A stretch of DNA of 64,000 bases from DASXRA01 sp036558905. Its GTDB lineage: Bacteria; Actinomycetota; Actinomycetes; Mycobacteriales; Jatrophihabitantaceae. The position numbers and the translations under genes are program-made. Below, piece by piece: positions 1 to 8,139 of the stretch; position 1 is the stretch's first letter, and every line of letters begins with the position of its first letter. The stretch covers positions 43,177 through 107,176 of the forward strand of contig DATBER010000029.1 in the NCBI GenBank assembly GCA_036558905.1. Direction: 5' to 3'. The notes below the pieces were generated by a model that did no database searches, was not told the origin of the DNA, and saw nothing but the letters and a program-made list of their open reading frames with translations.

Positions 1-1
1 C

Positions 2-1435
2 GACGCCGAGGTGCTGCGCACGGTGCAGCGGGCCGAGCTGTTCGACCTGGACGAGCTGCGCGAGGCCGAGTGGAATCCGATGCTGCACAACCCGGGCGGT
101 GGCCTGCACGCGCTGATCACCCGCGACTTCGCGCCGCTGCCCGACCGGCTGATCGCGCTGGCCGAGCGCCTGGACGCGGTGCCCGAATACCTGGCCGGCG
201 CCCGCGAACGTCTCGGCGAGATGCCGCGCATCCACCTGGACACGGCGGTCCTCCAACTCGAGGGCACCCTGACCCTGCTCGACGACGCGGTGCCCGCCGC
301 CCTGGCCGAGGCGCCGCAGCTGCGCGACCGGGTGGTGCCGGCGGCCGAGGCCGCTCGCCGGGCCGTCGCCGAGCACCGGGGCTGGCTGGCCGATCGGGCC
401 GAGTCGGCTCACCGGCCGGCGCGAATCGGCGAGCAGCAGTTCGCGGCCAAGCTGGCCCTGACCCTCGATACCGAGTTCGCGCCGGCCGACCTGCTGGCCC
501 GCGCCCAGGCCGACCTGGACGAGTCGACGCAGCTGATCGTGGACGAAGCCGGCCGCTACGCGGGCGTCGCTCACCCCGAGGTCGACACTGTGCGCGATGT
601 GCTCGGCCGGCTGGGCGCCGAGGCGCCGACCGACGAGACGATCCTCGGCCTGTGCCGCGACGCCCTGGCCGACACGACCCGGTTCGTGCGCGAGCAGGAG
701 TTGGTGACCGTCTACGACGACCCGGTGGTGGTCGTCGAGATGCCCGAGATCGACCGCGGCGTATCCGTCGCGTACTGCCGCCCGGCCGGCCCGCTCGAGA
801 CGGCTGCGCTGCCCACCGAGTTCGCGGTCTCGCCCACCCCGGCCGACTGGACGGCCGAGCGGCAGGCCTCGTTCTACCGCGAGTACAACAGCCACATGCT
901 CTACGACCTGGCCGTGCACGAGGCGATGCCGGGCCACGCCCTGCAGCTCGCGCACTCGAACCGGTACCGGGCCAGCACGCCCGTGCGTGCGGTCTGGTGG
1001 AGCGGGCCGTTCGTCGAGGGCTGGGCGGTGTACACCGAGGAGCTGATGGCCGACCACCACTACCGGGCCGACGTATCCCCGGCTGCGGCCTCGGCGATCC
1101 GCCTGCAGCAGCTGAAGATGCGGCTGCGCTCGATCATCAACACGATCATGGACATCCGCTTCCACCACGACGACCTCGACGAGGCGGCGGCCATGGCGCT
1201 GATGACCGAGCGGGGCTTCCAGGAGCTGGGCGAGGCGGCCGGCAAGTGGCGGCGGGTGCAGCTGACCGCGACCCAGCTGTGCACGTACTACGTCGGCTAC
1301 TGCGAGGTGCGCGACCTGGTCCGCGACCTGCGGGCCGCTCATCCACAGTGGACGGAACGCCAGCTGCACGACACCGTGCTCGGCGCCGGGTCCCCGCCGG
1401 CCCGGCACCTGCGCACCCTGTTGCTCGGCACATGA
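2..1435 (+). CDS. DUF885-family protein (5' end outside window)
   Basis: The reading frame is open from the first bases of the window, so the N-terminus lies upstream; 477 codons are visible. The protein belongs to the DUF885 family, a poorly characterised, probably metallohydrolase-like group. The diagnostic segment is HEAMPGHALQ, encoded near 917-946, in which the His-Glu and the later His would be metal ligands. A Trp-rich stretch follows (VWWSGPFVEGWAVYTEEL), typical of the family. The last codons overlap the next gene in an ATGA junction (1432-1435), so the thymidine-kinase-like gene is probably translationally coupled to it. Substrate and cellular role are unknown. The family call is firm; an enzymatic activity is only inferred from the HExxPGH-type motif. 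Confidence 0.85.
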   Translation, partial: DAEVLRTVQRAELFDLDELREAEWNPMLHNPGGGLHALITRDFAPLPDRLIALAERLDAVPEYLAGARERLGEMPRIHLDTAVLQLEGTLTLLDDAVPAALAEAPQLRDRVVPAAEAARRAVAEHRGWLADRAESAHRPARIGEQQFAAKLALTLDTEFAPADLLARAQADLDESTQLIVDEAGRYAGVAHPEVDTVRDVLGRLGAEAPTDETILGLCRDALADTTRFVREQELVTVYDDPVVVVEMPEIDRGVSVAYCRPAGPLETAALPTEFAVSPTPADWTAERQASFYREYNSHMLYDLAVHEAMPGHALQLAHSNRYRASTPVRAVWWSGPFVEGWAVYTEELMADHHYRADVSPAAASAIRLQQLKMRLRSIINTIMDIRFHHDDLDEAAAMALMTERGFQELGEAAGKWRRVQLTATQLCTYYVGYCEVRDLVRDLRAAHPQWTERQLHDTVLGAGSPPARHLRTLLLGT

Positions 1436-2127
1436 CCGACGACGGAGCACTGGCCGCCGTCCCCGCGGCCGGCAACCGGCGGGCCCAACCCATGCCGGCC
1501 CACCTGAAGTTCTTCTACGGGCCGATGGACTGCGGCAAGTCGACCCTGGCGTTGCAGATCGACCACAACCAGTCCCGGCAAGGCCGGACCGGGCTGCTGC
1601 TCACCCGGCACGACCGCTCCGGTGGCCCGATGATCACCACCCGGGTCGGGCTCTCGCACAGCGCGGTCGAGATCGCCGACGACACCGACCTGCGGCGGCC
1701 GGTCCGCGACGAGTGGGCGGCCGGGCGGCCGCTGGACTACCTGATCGTGGACGAGGCCGGATTCCTCGAGCCGCACCACGTCGAGCAGTTGGCCGAACTG
1801 GTCGACGACTGGCACGTCGACGTCTACTGCTTCGGGCTGGCCACCGACTTCCGCAGCCGGCTGCTGCCCGGCGCGCAGCGACTGTTCGAGCTGGCCGACG
1901 AGATCACCCCGGTGCACGTCGAGGTGCTGTGCTGGTGCGGACGGCCGGGGCAGCTCAACGCCCGCGTCGTCGACGGCGAGGTGGTGCGCGAGGGCGACAC
2001 GGTGGTGGTCGCCGACACCGACCAGGGCGCCCGGGTCCGCTACCAGGTGCTGTGCCGGGCGCACTACCGCCACGGGGATCTCGGCCGGACGCGCCCGCCG
2101 GCCGATCAGCTCACCCTCGACGTGTGA
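1432..2127 (+). CDS. thymidine kinase-like protein (TK1/type II fold)
   Basis: This 231-residue P-loop protein resembles type II thymidine kinases, which phosphorylate deoxythymidine in nucleotide salvage. Visible motifs are a P-loop (YGPMDCGKST, near residue 30), a DEAGF box near residue 105 where the family usually has DEAQF, and a C-terminal zinc-ribbon-like pair (CWCGRPGQLNAR and CRAHY). The start at 1432 overlaps the previous stop (ATGA). An in-frame ATG at 1492 would give 211 residues beginning MPAHLKFFYG, closer to the family's usual N-terminus. The altered P-loop (DCGKS rather than FSGKS) and the altered DEAxF box mean substrate specificity should not be assumed. Coupling to the DUF885 gene suggests one transcript. 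Confidence 0.75.
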   Translation: MTDDGALAAVPAAGNRRAQPMPAHLKFFYGPMDCGKSTLALQIDHNQSRQGRTGLLLTRHDRSGGPMITTRVGLSHSAVEIADDTDLRRPVRDEWAAGRPLDYLIVDEAGFLEPHHVEQLAELVDDWHVDVYCFGLATDFRSRLLPGAQRLFELADEITPVHVEVLCWCGRPGQLNARVVDGEVVREGDTVVVADTDQGARVRYQVLCRAHYRHGDLGRTRPPADQLTLDV

Positions 2128-2133
2128 GCGCTC

Positions 2134-2607
2134 TCAGCGGCGGCGCCGGGCCACGTCGGCCGCGGTGACCAGTCCGCCTACGGCCACCGCCGCGGCCCCG
2201 GCCGCCATCGCGTAGCCGCGCACCCGGTCGACCCGGCGCTGGTGCGCCGCCACCGCGATCACCGCGGCGTCGACCGCGTCGACCAGGGCGGTCGACGCCA
2301 GGGCCGCCGCCCGGCCGCGGCGCGTGGTCACGGTACCCAGCACGCCCAGCCCCAGGGCGATGTCACGGGCCGCGGCCATGCGGGCCAGCCAGGCCATCCG
2401 GCCGGCCGATGCGCTGTCGACCCCGAGCATCCGCACCGAAGCTTCCGGGAATGCCAGGAATGCCCCGCCCAGTGCGACCCGGCCCGCCCCCAGCAAAGCC
2501 GTGAGCCTGAGGTGATGCTGAGACGGCGCACCGTTCTGCGCAACGATGTCGGGGTCCGGTACGTCTACATGGGTGGAACGGGCGCGTCGTCGGAGAGGCA
2601 GGGTCAC
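2134..2607 (-). CDS. small integral membrane protein, unknown function
   Basis: I do not recognise this 157-residue protein beyond its membrane character. After a basic N-terminus it has four hydrophobic segments (roughly residues 32-52, 68-90, 98-118 and 130-150) separated by short Arg-rich loops. It resembles small DUF4267-like four-helix proteins in general plan, but that is a weak comparison. The GTG start at 2607 is chosen because AGGAG lies four bases upstream. The gene is divergent from rbpA, and the rbpA promoter lies in the 122-bp gap. It converges on the thymidine-kinase-like gene with a 6-bp gap. Confidence 0.7.
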   Translation of the reverse strand: MTLPLRRRARSTHVDVPDPDIVAQNGAPSQHHLRLTALLGAGRVALGGAFLAFPEASVRMLGVDSASAGRMAWLARMAAARDIALGLGVLGTVTTRRGRAAALASTALVDAVDAAVIAVAAHQRRVDRVRGYAMAAGAAAVAVGGLVTAADVARRRR

Positions 2608-2664
2608 GTCACTCCTGAGCTCGGGGCCGCGGGCCGGAAACCGGTTACGCCGGGTACCGGTTTG

Positions 2665-2690
2665 GGAATCTTGGCTGGGCGTTGTTCGTT
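2665..2690 (+). promoter_or_regulatory. SigR-type promoter of rbpA
   Basis: GGAAT at 2665-2669 is followed by exactly 18 bases and GTT at 2688-2690. That is the consensus GGAAT-N18-GTT of the disulfide-stress sigma factor SigR/SigH of actinobacteria. It lies 39 bp before the rbpA start codon. In Streptomyces rbpA is a known SigR target, so both position and function fit. Confidence 0.8.
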
Positions 2691-2729
2691 GCCTACGCGG
2701 AAGTCAATGAATCTTTGGAGGTGCCCACT

Positions 2730-3077
2730 ATGGCAGATCGCACCCTGCGGGGCAGTCGGATGGGCGCTGTCAGCTACGAAACCGAGTACGGCGCCGAGCC
2801 CGCGCCGCGCAACCTGGCCGCCTACCGGTGTGCCCGCGGCCACGAGTTCACGATTCCCTTCTCCGAAGAGGCCGAGGTCCCGCCGACCTGGGAGTGCCGG
2901 CTCGACGGCACAACCGCTCAGCTGGTCGACGGCCCCGAGCCGGAGGCCAAGAAGGTCAAGCCTCCGCGCACGCACTGGGACATGCTGATGGAGCGGCGCA
3001 CGGTCGCCGACCTCGAGGAGGTCCTGGCCGAGCGGCTGGACGTGCTGCGCGCACGTCGCGGCCAGAAGTCGGCCTGA
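2730..3077 (+). CDS. rbpA: RNA polymerase-binding protein RbpA
   Basis: This 115-residue actinobacterial transcription factor binds RNA polymerase and group 1/2 sigma factors and stabilises the open promoter complex. The sequence shows the N-terminal tail (RGSRMGAVSYETE), the core domain with its Cys/His-bearing YRCARGHEF and TWECRLDG turns, a basic linker, and the C-terminal sigma-interaction helix pair (THWDMLMERRTVADLEEVL). The ATG at 2730 is preceded by TTGGAGG at 2715-2721. A longer reading from 2682 would start inside the promoter and is rejected. A SigR-type promoter upstream suggests induction by thiol-oxidative stress. The gene converges on ppm, as rbpA and ppm1 do in M. tuberculosis. 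Confidence 0.97.
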   Translation: MADRTLRGSRMGAVSYETEYGAEPAPRNLAAYRCARGHEFTIPFSEEAEVPPTWECRLDGTTAQLVDGPEPEAKKVKPPRTHWDMLMERRTVADLEEVLAERLDVLRARRGQKSA

Positions 3078-3079
3078 GC

Positions 3080-3865
3080 TCAGCCTGACGAATCGCGCCG
3101 GAACGCCCGGCGCACCTGCTCCACACGGTGGCGGGCACCCCATTGGGTGACCCGCCACAGTGCTTCTCGAACGATGGCGTGGCTCATCTTGCTCTCGCCG
3201 CGCTCGCGATCGGCGAACGTGATCGGTACCTCGACGACCCGAAACCCGCCCCGGGAGGCCCGCCAGGCCAGGTCGACCTGAAAGCAGTACCCCTGCGAGG
3301 CGACGGCCCGGTAGTCGACCTTCTCGAGCACCCGCCGCCGGTACGCGCGGTAGCCGCCGGTGGCGTCGCGCAGCTTCATGCCGAGCGCGACGCGGGTGTA
3401 CAGGTTGCCACCGCGGGAGATCAGCTCGCGCGACTTCGGCCAGTTGACGACCGTGCCGCCGGGCACCCAGCGTGAGCCGAGCACCAGGTCGGCCGAGCGC
3501 AGCGCGTCGAGCAGTACGGGCAGCTGCTCGGGGGCGTGCGAGCCGTCGGCGTCCATCTCGACCAGGACGTCGTAGTCGTGCTCGAGCCCCCAGCCGAACC
3601 CGGCGATGTAGGCCGCGCCCAGGCCGGCCTTCTCGGTGCGGTGCATGACGTGGACGTGGTCGCCGTTGGCCGCCATCTCGTCGGCGATCTTGCCGGTGCC
3701 GTCGGGGCTGCCGTCGTCGACGATCAACACGTGCGCGTGGGGCACCGACGCCAGTACTCGCCCGATGATCGACTCGATGTTGTCGCGCTCGTTGTACGTC
3801 GGGATGATGACGAGCACCCGGCCGATACCGTGCTGGTCACCGTCCGGATCGCGCTGCTCGGTCAA
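3080..3865 (-). CDS. polyprenol monophosphomannose synthase (Ppm)
   Basis: This 261-residue GT2 glycosyltransferase transfers mannose from GDP-mannose to polyprenyl phosphate at the inner face of the membrane, supplying mannose donors for protein O-mannosylation and lipoglycan synthesis. Visible motifs are VLVIIPTYNERDNI, VDDGSPDGTG, VEMDADGSH (the DxD-type metal site) and SQGYCFQVDLAWR. The TTG start at 3865 lies within the TTGA overlap with the lnt stop codon, so translation is coupled. In M. tuberculosis the two activities are fused in one Ppm1 polypeptide. Here they are separate but overlapping genes, as in some other actinobacteria. The stop lies 2 bp from that of convergent rbpA. Confidence 0.9.
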   Translation of the reverse strand: MTEQRDPDGDQHGIGRVLVIIPTYNERDNIESIIGRVLASVPHAHVLIVDDGSPDGTGKIADEMAANGDHVHVMHRTEKAGLGAAYIAGFGWGLEHDYDVLVEMDADGSHAPEQLPVLLDALRSADLVLGSRWVPGGTVVNWPKSRELISRGGNLYTRVALGMKLRDATGGYRAYRRRVLEKVDYRAVASQGYCFQVDLAWRASRGGFRVVEVPITFADRERGESKMSHAIVREALWRVTQWGARHRVEQVRRAFRRDSSG

Positions 3866-5469
3866 GCCGTCACCATCTCCTCCGTCTCGGGCGTGTCGTT
3901 CTCGTGGACCGGGCGCTCGGCGTCGCGGCGGTTGCTCCGCGCGACCCAGATCGACCAGCCCAGCGCGAGCACCGTGATGCCCGCGAGAACGTATTCGGGA
4001 ATCGCTCCCAGCCGAGTGGCCAGCGTAGTGGTCGTGCGCAGCGGCATGCTGACGACCAGGATCCCCGGCGTGTACAACGCGCCGGTGCGTTGCCGGATCT
4101 GCCCGTCCGGGCCGATCAGCGCCGACACGCCGGTGGTCGACACCTGCGCCACGGCCCGGCCGTGCTCGACCGCGCGCAGCTGGCTCATGGCCAGTTGCTG
4201 ATAGGTCTCGCCGGTGCGTCCGAACGTCGCGTTGTTGGTCTGGATGACCAGGAACTGGGCGCCGGCCTCGACCGACGAGCGGACCAGCTCGTCGTAGGCC
4301 ACCTCGAAGCAGATCACGTCGCCGATCGGGAACGGCCCCCCGGTGAGCAGCCCGTTGCCGTGGCCGGCGACCATGTCCCGCTCGACCAGGTTCGCCTTGG
4401 AGCTGATCGCGGTGGCCAGGCTGCGCAGCGGCATGTACTCGGCGAACGGCACCGGGTGCCGCTTGGTGTACGTGTCGCCCGGGCCGGTGGTGGGCGACCA
4501 GAGGATGCCGACGTTGCGGTCGTGCTTGGGGCCGGGCCCGTCCAGGATCGCGCCGACCAGGATCGGCACGCCGACCGCGCGCACCGCCTTGGTGATCTCG
4601 TTGGCGGCGGTCGTGTCGGTGTACGGGTCGACGTCGGACGAGTTCTCCGGCCAGACGACCAGGCTCGGTTGCGGCTGCGTGCCGGCCTTGATCTCGGCGG
4701 CCAGCTGCAAGGTCTCGCTCACGTGGTTGTCGAGCACCTGCCGGGCCCGGTCCTCGAAGGCCAGGCCCCGATCCGGGACGCTGCCCTGCACTACGGCGAT
4801 GGTGGTCGTCTTGCCGTGCCTGTCGGGCGCCGGCTGCAGCACCGCGCCGAGCACCAGGCCGGCCAGCGGCACCGCGGCGAGCACAGCCGCCCCGAAGGCG
4901 ATCGGCCGCCAGGCGCGCTCGCGGGCGTTGAGCAGCAGCATGGCCAGTCCGCCGCCCCCGAGCGCGACGGCGAAGGTGACCAGCGGGGCCCCGCCCACCG
5001 CGGCCACCCAGCGCAGCGGCGACTCGGCCTGGCTGAACGCCAGCCGGCCCCACGGGAAGCCGCCGAAGGGCCAGCGGTCGCGGACGAACTCCTCGAGCAC
5101 CCACGCGCTGCCGATCCAGAACGGCGCGAAGGGCAGCCGTTGCAGCATCGAGAGCATGGCGCCCAGTCCGGCGAAGTAGCCGGCCTCGGCCGCGGCCAGG
5201 ATCAGCCACGGGACGGCGCCGACGTACACGCCGGTCCAGTGGATCAGCGGAACGAAACAGGCCGCCCCGTAGATCAGCCCGAGCCACGCCGCCTGCCGCG
5301 CCCGCCGGCCGTGCACGACCACGCTGAACGAGGCCACGCTCGCGAACGCCAGCGGCCACACCCCGAACCGCGGGAAGGCGAGCAGCAACAACAGGCCGGC
5401 GCCGACCGCGATGAGCGCCGCCCAGCGCGTGCCGACCGGCGGCGCGGCAGGACGCAGGCGGGGCAGCAT
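3862..5469 (-). CDS. lnt: apolipoprotein N-acyltransferase (Lnt)
   Basis: This 535-residue membrane enzyme adds the third acyl chain to the N-terminal cysteine of lipoproteins. Six or so hydrophobic helices fill residues 15-205, followed by a nitrilase-like periplasmic domain (about 230-490) and a C-terminal helix near 500. The Glu-Lys-Cys triad is visible: Glu in VVWPENSS, Lys in YTKRHPVPFAEYMP, Cys in DVICFEVAYDE. The ATG at 5469 is supported by the hydrophobic N-terminus. The gene is the first of a two-gene unit with ppm, whose start overlaps its stop. At least three predicted lipoproteins or lipobox proteins are encoded in the same window (28.4, 36.5 kb and possibly others) and are potential substrates. 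Confidence 0.93.
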   Translation of the reverse strand: MLPRLRPAAPPVGTRWAALIAVGAGLLLLLAFPRFGVWPLAFASVASFSVVVHGRRARQAAWLGLIYGAACFVPLIHWTGVYVGAVPWLILAAAEAGYFAGLGAMLSMLQRLPFAPFWIGSAWVLEEFVRDRWPFGGFPWGRLAFSQAESPLRWVAAVGGAPLVTFAVALGGGGLAMLLLNARERAWRPIAFGAAVLAAVPLAGLVLGAVLQPAPDRHGKTTTIAVVQGSVPDRGLAFEDRARQVLDNHVSETLQLAAEIKAGTQPQPSLVVWPENSSDVDPYTDTTAANEITKAVRAVGVPILVGAILDGPGPKHDRNVGILWSPTTGPGDTYTKRHPVPFAEYMPLRSLATAISSKANLVERDMVAGHGNGLLTGGPFPIGDVICFEVAYDELVRSSVEAGAQFLVIQTNNATFGRTGETYQQLAMSQLRAVEHGRAVAQVSTTGVSALIGPDGQIRQRTGALYTPGILVVSMPLRTTTTLATRLGAIPEYVLAGITVLALGWSIWVARSNRRDAERPVHENDTPETEEMVTA

Positions 5470-5559
5470 CCGTCAAGTATCCCTGGTTCGGCGGATCTGC
5501 GGGGTCTCAACCAGCCCACGATCCGGCGGTGACTGCCGGTACATTCCCGGCGCGGGACA

Positions 5560-7053
5560 CTAGCGTTCGAAGACGGTCTCGCCCCGGACGACGGTGCGCG
5601 TGCAGGTGGGCCGGTCGGCGTCCGGCGACAGATCGGGCAATCCGTCCGGGCCCGGCTGGGCGTCCCAGACCGCGAACGTGGCCGCCGCCCCGGGCTCAAG
5701 CATCCCTTCGCCGTCGCGGCGGGCGGCCCGCCAGCCCCCGGCGGTGTGCGCGGCGAACGCCGCCGCGACGCTGAGCGACGCCCCGGGCGCGTGGTGGTCG
5801 GCCGCCGCGCGGACGGCGCCCCACGGGTCGAGCGGGGTCACCGGCACGTCCGAGCCGAACGCGAGCGGCACCCCGGCGTCGGCCAGCGGGGCGAACACGT
5901 TCAGGCCCAGCGCCCGCTCGACGCCCAGCCGCTCGGCGTACAGGCCGTGCTCGCCGCCCCAGAGCGAGTCGAACGCCGGCTGCATCGACACGGTCAGCCC
6001 GGTGGCGGCCAGCCGCTCGGGCGAGTTGACCATCTCGGCGTGCTCGAGCCGGTGCCCGGTGCCGGCGCCGCGGCCCAGCCGTTCCAGTCCGTCGACGACG
6101 GCGTCGACCGCGGCGTCGCCGATCGCGTGGAACCCGCCCTGCAGTCCGGCCTCGGTGCAGCGGCGGATGTGCTCGGCGATCTGGTCGGCCCCCAGGATCA
6201 TCTCGCCGGTCGTATCGGGCGCGTCGGCGTAGGGCGCGGTGAACCCGGCGGTGTGCGAGCCGATCGAGCCGTCGCAGTACAGGTCGCCGGCTGCCCCGAC
6301 GGCGCCCAGCTCGCGGGCGGTGTCGATGCCGAACAACTCGGCCCAGTACGGGATGACCTCCGGGCCCGCTTCGCTGGCCGCCAGCGCGATCAGGCCGGCC
6401 AGGTCGTCGGCGCTGGACGTCTCGGGCCCGCCCATCTCGTGCAGGCAGCCGATGCCGAGCGACGCGGCGTGCCGCCGGGTGGCGCGCTGGGCGTCGCGGA
6501 TCTGGCCGGCGCCCAGGCTGGCGAACGCGACCTGCCGGGCGGCGTTCTGGGCCTCGCCGGCCAGCCAGCCGTCCGGGCGGTACCCGGCCAGGCCCGTGAT
6601 GCCGGGCGTCGTGGCGAGCAGCGCCGACGACACGAGCGCCGAGTGGACGTCGATCCGGGACAGGTACACCGCTCCCCCGTACGCGGCCCGGTCCAGCTCG
6701 GCGAGGGTCGGCCGGCGATGCTCGGGCCAGTTCGTGTCGTCCCAGCCGTGGCCGAGCACCGGGCGGCCCCGGTTGGCCCGGCAGTACCGCTCGATGCGGT
6801 CGAGGGCCTCGACCAAGGTGGCCGTACCGGACAAATCCAGCCCGGACAGGGCCAGCCCGGCGCCGGTGGCGTGCACGTGGGCGTCGACGAACGCCGGCGT
6901 GACCAGGGCGCCGCCGAGGTCGACGGTGCGGTCGGCCGAGGTGGCCGGCTCGTCGCCGACCCAGGCGATGCGGCCGTCGTCGACGACCAGCGTCGTGGCG
7001 CCGGAGGGGTAGATCCGGGCGTTGCGGAAGAGGATGCGCACGAACCCGAGCAT
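5560..7053 (-). CDS. YtcJ-like metal-dependent amidohydrolase
   Basis: This 497-residue protein belongs to the amidohydrolase superfamily, YtcJ/Amidohydro_3 branch. The N-terminal beta-sandwich (residues 1-55) leads into the barrel with the metal-binding DAHVHATG motif near residue 62. Further metal-ligand and catalytic candidates are GGFHAIGDAAVD, HRLEHAEMV and FGSDVPVTPLDPW, where the terminal Asp is the expected catalytic residue. The C-terminal beta-sandwich returns after GEGMLEPGAAATFAVWD. The substrate is unknown; the family acts on varied amides and cyclic nitrogen compounds. The ATG at 7053 is chosen because the beta-sandwich begins directly after it. The gene is divergent from a LacI regulator 73 bp away, which may control it. 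Confidence 0.88.
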   Translation of the reverse strand: MLGFVRILFRNARIYPSGATTLVVDDGRIAWVGDEPATSADRTVDLGGALVTPAFVDAHVHATGAGLALSGLDLSGTATLVEALDRIERYCRANRGRPVLGHGWDDTNWPEHRRPTLAELDRAAYGGAVYLSRIDVHSALVSSALLATTPGITGLAGYRPDGWLAGEAQNAARQVAFASLGAGQIRDAQRATRRHAASLGIGCLHEMGGPETSSADDLAGLIALAASEAGPEVIPYWAELFGIDTARELGAVGAAGDLYCDGSIGSHTAGFTAPYADAPDTTGEMILGADQIAEHIRRCTEAGLQGGFHAIGDAAVDAVVDGLERLGRGAGTGHRLEHAEMVNSPERLAATGLTVSMQPAFDSLWGGEHGLYAERLGVERALGLNVFAPLADAGVPLAFGSDVPVTPLDPWGAVRAAADHHAPGASLSVAAAFAAHTAGGWRAARRDGEGMLEPGAAATFAVWDAQPGPDGLPDLSPDADRPTCTRTVVRGETVFER

Positions 7054-7063
7054 GCCGTGCGGT

Positions 7064-7091
7064 TTGCCTGGGGGCCACAATGGGTTACCGT
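7064..7091 (+). promoter_or_regulatory. candidate promoter of the LacI-family gene
   Basis: TTGCCT (7064-7069), a 16-bp spacer and TACCGT (7086-7091) form a plausible housekeeping promoter 35 bp before the lacI-type start. The divergent amidohydrolase gene starts 11 bp from its -35 side. A repressor bound here could affect both genes. No convincing palindromic operator was found. Confidence 0.4.
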
Positions 7092-7125
7092 TCGCGGCAT
7101 TTCCAACCGGGGGCGGCGGGGGGTC

Positions 7126-8139
7126 ATGACTTCGAGCATCGAGGACGTCGCCAAGCTCGCGGGCGTGTCGATCGCGACCGTCTCGCGTTCGCTGCGCGGC
7201 CTGCCCGATGTCGCCGCGGCCACCCGTGACCGGGTGCTGGCCGCGGCCCGCGAGCTGAACTACGTCGCGTCGCCGTTCGCCGCCCGGCTCGCCAGTGGCC
7301 GGGCCGCCACGGTCGGGGTGGTCGTCCCGTTCGTGCACCGGTGGTACTTCGCCGAAGTGCTGAGCGCCGTCGAGGGCGTGCTGCACCGGGCCGGGTTCGA
7401 CCTGCTGCTGTACAACCTGGGCGACGAGGAGGGCCGGCTGCGATTCTTCGACGAGCTGCCGGTGCGCAAACGGGTGGACGCGATCGTGTTCGCCAGTCTG
7501 GTACTGACCGACGACGAGGCCGACGCGCTGAACAGCCTCGAGGTCCCGGTGGGCATGGTCGGAGTCGACCGGCAGGGCTGGCACTCGACCCGGATCGACG
7601 ACGAGGAGGCCGCGCGTTCGGCGGTGCGCCACCTGGTCGATCTCGGGCATCGGCGCATCGCCCTCATCGGCGGCGACACCGACGACCCGATGCGGTTCAC
7701 GCCGCCGCACCACCGCCGGGTCGGCTATCTGGACGCGCTGCGCGAGGCCGGCATCGAGTACGACCCCGGGCTGGAGATCCTCGGCTACTTCACGGTCGAC
7801 GGCGGCGAGCTGGCCACCCGGATCCTGCTGGACCGCCCGGACCGTCCCACCGCGCTGTTCGCCGAGTCCGACGAGATGGCCTTCGGCGCGATCCGGGCCA
7901 TCCGCCGGGCCGGGCTGCGCGTGCCGCAGGACGTGGCCGTGGTCGGCTTCGACGACAACGCCAGCGCGTCGCTGCTGGACCTGTCGACGGTGCGCCAGCC
8001 GGTGATCGAGCAGGCCGAGGACCTGACCTCGCGGCTGCTCGACACGCTGACCGACTCCGACACCGGGGCGTGCGTGCGCGTGCTGCCGACCGAGCTCGTC
8101 GTGCGCGGGTCGACCGACCCGAGCCACAGCGTCTACTGA
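7126..8139 (+). CDS. LacI-family transcriptional regulator
   Basis: This 337-residue regulator has an N-terminal LacI helix-turn-helix (IEDVAKLAGVSIATVSRSL, residues 5-23), the hinge helix (SPFAARLASG) and a periplasmic-binding-protein-like effector domain (residues 60-330). That domain carries family marks such as HLVDLGHRRIALIGG and DVAVVGFDDN. The ATG at 7126 follows a G-rich stretch that serves as ribosome-binding site. Divergent placement next to the YtcJ-like amidohydrolase suggests it controls that gene and perhaps itself; the effector is unknown. Its last 7 bp overlap the end of the convergent histidine kinase gene. Confidence 0.92.
   Translation: MTSSIEDVAKLAGVSIATVSRSLRGLPDVAAATRDRVLAAARELNYVASPFAARLASGRAATVGVVVPFVHRWYFAEVLSAVEGVLHRAGFDLLLYNLGDEEGRLRFFDELPVRKRVDAIVFASLVLTDDEADALNSLEVPVGMVGVDRQGWHSTRIDDEEAARSAVRHLVDLGHRRIALIGGDTDDPMRFTPPHHRRVGYLDALREAGIEYDPGLEILGYFTVDGGELATRILLDRPDRPTALFAESDEMAFGAIRAIRRAGLRVPQDVAVVGFDDNASASLLDLSTVRQPVIEQAEDLTSRLLDTLTDSDTGACVRVLPTELVVRGSTDPSHSVY

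Noticed and set aside
2682..2729. Longer N-terminus for RbpA
   Set aside because: It would begin inside the SigR promoter. The ATG at 2730 has the ribosome-binding site and the family start.
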